Shown: positions 62,580 to 64,000 of the stretch, in pieces
Layout of the letters: each line of letters starts with the position of its first letter
How positions within the stretch are numbered: position 1 is the first letter of the stretch
Source: Actinoplanes lutulentus
Lineage (GTDB): Bacteria > Actinomycetota > Actinomycetes > Mycobacteriales > Micromonosporaceae
Length of the DNA: 64,000 nucleotides
Assembly: GCF_003259845.1 (NCBI RefSeq)
Contig: NZ_QLMJ01000012.1
Coordinates: 186,001-250,000 of the forward strand
Direction: 5' to 3'
The notes under the pieces: model-generated
Seen by the model: the letters and a program-made list of their open reading frames with translations, nothing else
What the model was told of the DNA's origin: nothing
Database searches by the model: none
Program-made: the position numbers and the translations under genes

Positions 62580-63317
62580 GTGGTACCGGAGAAGCGGAAG
62601 TTGATGGTTCTCGGCGCGGCACTCGCGGCGATCGTCGCGTTGCCTGGTTGCGCCCCGGCCGGATACGGCGAAAACACCGCGGCCGCCGACTACGGGAACG
62701 CCGCTGAGCCGGCGTCGAACGAGGTCGCCGCCACGCCTGGCGCGGCTGACGCGACGGCTGAGGCCGACCCCGACTCGACCGCCGAGGCTGACCCCGATTC
62801 GACCGAGGAGGCCGCACCGGCCGACGAGGCGAACACCCCGGAGATCAGCGAAGAGCTGACCACCACGGAGCTCACCGCCACCAAGGTGGCGAAGATGGGC
62901 GAGACCGTTCAGGACCAGGACGGCTTCGTTCTGTACCGCTTCGACAAGGACGAGGACGACCCGGCCAAGTCGAACTGCAACGGCGACTGCGCCGCCATCT
63001 GGCCGGCCGCGCTCACCAACGACGGCACGCCCACGCTGGACGGCGTGGACGAGTCGCTGGTCGGCACGGTCACCCGGGCGGACGGCACCAAGCAGCTGAC
63101 CCTCAAGGGCTGGCCGCTCTACCGCTACATCGGCGACAAGAAGCCGGGTCAGTGGAAGGGCCAGAACGTCAGCGGCACCTGGTTCGTCATCACCCCCGAA
63201 GGCACCAAGAACCTGACCTGCCTTCCCAAGATCTCGAAGCCGGTCGCGCCGCCCGCCGCGGAGGACGCGGAGTCCTCGGACGAGGCGTCCGACACCGGCA
63301 GCGACTACAGCTACTGA
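62580..63317 (+). CDS. Secreted-repeat lipoprotein (SCO0930-like, Lipoprotein_15 repeats)
   Basis: This 245-residue lipoprotein has lipobox LPGC (C24), an acidic Ala/Glu/Asp/Thr-rich spacer to about 95, then two copies of the secreted repeat found in Streptomyces SCO0930: GFVLYRFDKD...CNGDCAAIWP and GWPLYRYIGDKKPGQWKGQ. Conserved Cys in CNGDC and the W-P turn are present. The GTG has GGAGG 6 nt upstream. The function of this family is not established; an extracytoplasmic electron-transfer or metal-related role has been suggested. The gene lies between the sigma operon and a DUF4142 gene. Confidence 0.88.
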   Translation: MVPEKRKLMVLGAALAAIVALPGCAPAGYGENTAAADYGNAAEPASNEVAATPGAADATAEADPDSTAEADPDSTEEAAPADEANTPEISEELTTTELTATKVAKMGETVQDQDGFVLYRFDKDEDDPAKSNCNGDCAAIWPAALTNDGTPTLDGVDESLVGTVTRADGTKQLTLKGWPLYRYIGDKKPGQWKGQNVSGTWFVITPEGTKNLTCLPKISKPVAPPAAEDAESSDEASDTGSDYSY

Positions 63318-63339
63318 TCGAAGCAGGGAGGAGAGAGAG

Positions 63340-64000
63340 ATGATGACCCGCCGTATTCCCCGATGGCTGGTCGGCACCCTGGCCCTCTCCCTGGCGTTCC
63401 TACTGACGCCGGCTGGGCCCGCACACGCCGATGACGCAGTCCCGATCCCCCCGAACACCGGGCTCACCGACAAGGGAGCCGGTACGGTCAGCGCCGCTGA
63501 TCGGGACTTCGTGATCAAGGTCCGGCTGGCCGGCCTCTGGGAGGTTCCCGCAGGGAACATGGCCCAGGAGAAGTCCGAGAACCCGACGGTCGTCAAGATC
63601 GGCAAGGCGATCGCCGAGCAGCACGTCTCGCTCGACAACCTGGACCGCGCGGCGGCGAAGAAGCTGGGTATCAGCCTTCCGGGCCAGCCCAACGGTGACC
63701 AGCAGGTCTGGCTGAACGAGATGCGGAACGCGGCCACCCCGGCCCAGTTCGACCAGATCTTCATCGATCGGCTCCGGGCCGCACACGGGAAGATCTTCCC
63801 GGCGATCGCGTCGATCCGGGCCACCACCCGTAACGACACGGTCCGCAAGCTGGCCCAGCAGACGAACCAGTTCGTGATGACGCACATGACCCTGCTGGAG
63901 AGCAGCGGCATCGTCGATTACTCGGCGCTGCCCACCGCGGCGGCCCCGGCGGCCGCGGGTCAGGGTCCGGTTCCGATCGACAACCAGATGCTGGTCGCAG
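63340..64000 (+). CDS. DUF4142 secreted protein, 3' end outside the window
   Basis: The first 220 codons are present. A signal peptide (about residues 1-30, ending GPAHADD) precedes a four-helix ferritin-like DUF4142 domain at about 50-195: SAADRDFVIKVRLAGLWE, KIGKAIAEQHVSLDN and FVMTHMTLLESSG. His residues in AEQHVS, LRAAHGK and MTHMT are in positions seen in the family. An AGGGAGGAGAG ribosome site lies just before ATG 63340 (63343 is a second ATG). It is 22 nt downstream of the lipoprotein gene, so they form an operon. Role unknown. Confidence 0.85.
   Translation, partial: MMTRRIPRWLVGTLALSLAFLLTPAGPAHADDAVPIPPNTGLTDKGAGTVSAADRDFVIKVRLAGLWEVPAGNMAQEKSENPTVVKIGKAIAEQHVSLDNLDRAAAKKLGISLPGQPNGDQQVWLNEMRNAATPAQFDQIFIDRLRAAHGKIFPAIASIRATTRNDTVRKLAQQTNQFVMTHMTLLESSGIVDYSALPTAAAPAAAGQGPVPIDNQMLVA

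Overview
The window is chromosomal DNA from a high-GC actinomycete, most likely of the family Micromonosporaceae (Actinoplanes or a close relative). The evidence is the very GC-rich third codon positions, the many GTG starts, Lsr2, a BsaP-type biotin accessory protein, the coproporphyrin-type heme genes, and several genes preceded by a TANNNT box only 6-8 nt from the start codon (leaderless transcripts). The genus is an inference. No rRNA, tRNA, CRISPR array, insertion sequence or prophage was seen. About 55 genes are packed tightly, with many ATGA, GTGA or TGATG overlaps.

Layout. 1-4.4 kb: two TrkA/RCK potassium regulators divergent from a KimA-like APC-superfamily permease and an RNA m5U methyltransferase. 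4.4-7.5 kb: folD, under a well-formed ZTP (pfl) riboswitch, divergent from dxs. 7.5-13.5 kb: three tandem membrane-anchored beta-propeller paralogues, then an OmpR-type two-component system. 13.5-16.7 kb: fadB-like and fadA-like beta-oxidation genes. 17-20 kb: an RNase D/HRDC protein, a Gln-rich membrane trypsin-like protease and a DUF3000 protein. 20-23.4 kb: hemE, hemY/cgoX and hemQ/chdC. 23.4-25.8 kb: repeats, an ElaA-type acetyltransferase, a CBM48 protein, thyA and folA. 25.9-29.3 kb: a polyprenyl-phosphate glycosyltransferase overlapping a large membrane protein. 29.3-37.5 kb: msrB, small membrane or surface proteins, a split NHEJ polymerase and ligase pair, a K+ channel, a TAP-type lipoprotein hydrolase, and a MerR regulator with a transglutaminase-like protein. 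The gene order from dxs to msrB, together with the RibD-like and TAP-type hydrolase genes, recalls the Rv2670-Rv2692 part of Mycobacterium tuberculosis (from memory).

37.5-47.6 kb: a HipA-like kinase with DUF3037, a methyltransferase, a GGDEF-EAL protein, lsr2, an SDR with a histone-like Lys/Ala/Pro tail, an epimerase, and an overlapping HAD/ROK pair. 47.6-51.1 kb: biotin genes bioF-bioD divergent from bioB-bsaP; bsaP is a 58-residue gene. 51.1-53.9 kb: two ACT-domain genes and a RibD-like reductase.

The most striking block is 53,991-60,372: four co-directional, nearly contiguous genes encoding a HerA-type ATPase, SbcD/Mre11, SbcC/Rad50 and a NurA-type nuclease. This is the set that forms the archaeal double-strand-break end-resection machinery. 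The HerA-like protein ends in Asp-Asp-Asp-Ile-Pro-Phe, the acidic tip that bacterial SSB uses to recruit repair proteins. I regard this as the best candidate for an under-described system. The window ends with a long structured leader, an ECF sigma and zinc anti-sigma pair, a strong terminator, a secreted-repeat lipoprotein, and a DUF4142 gene cut off by the window edge.
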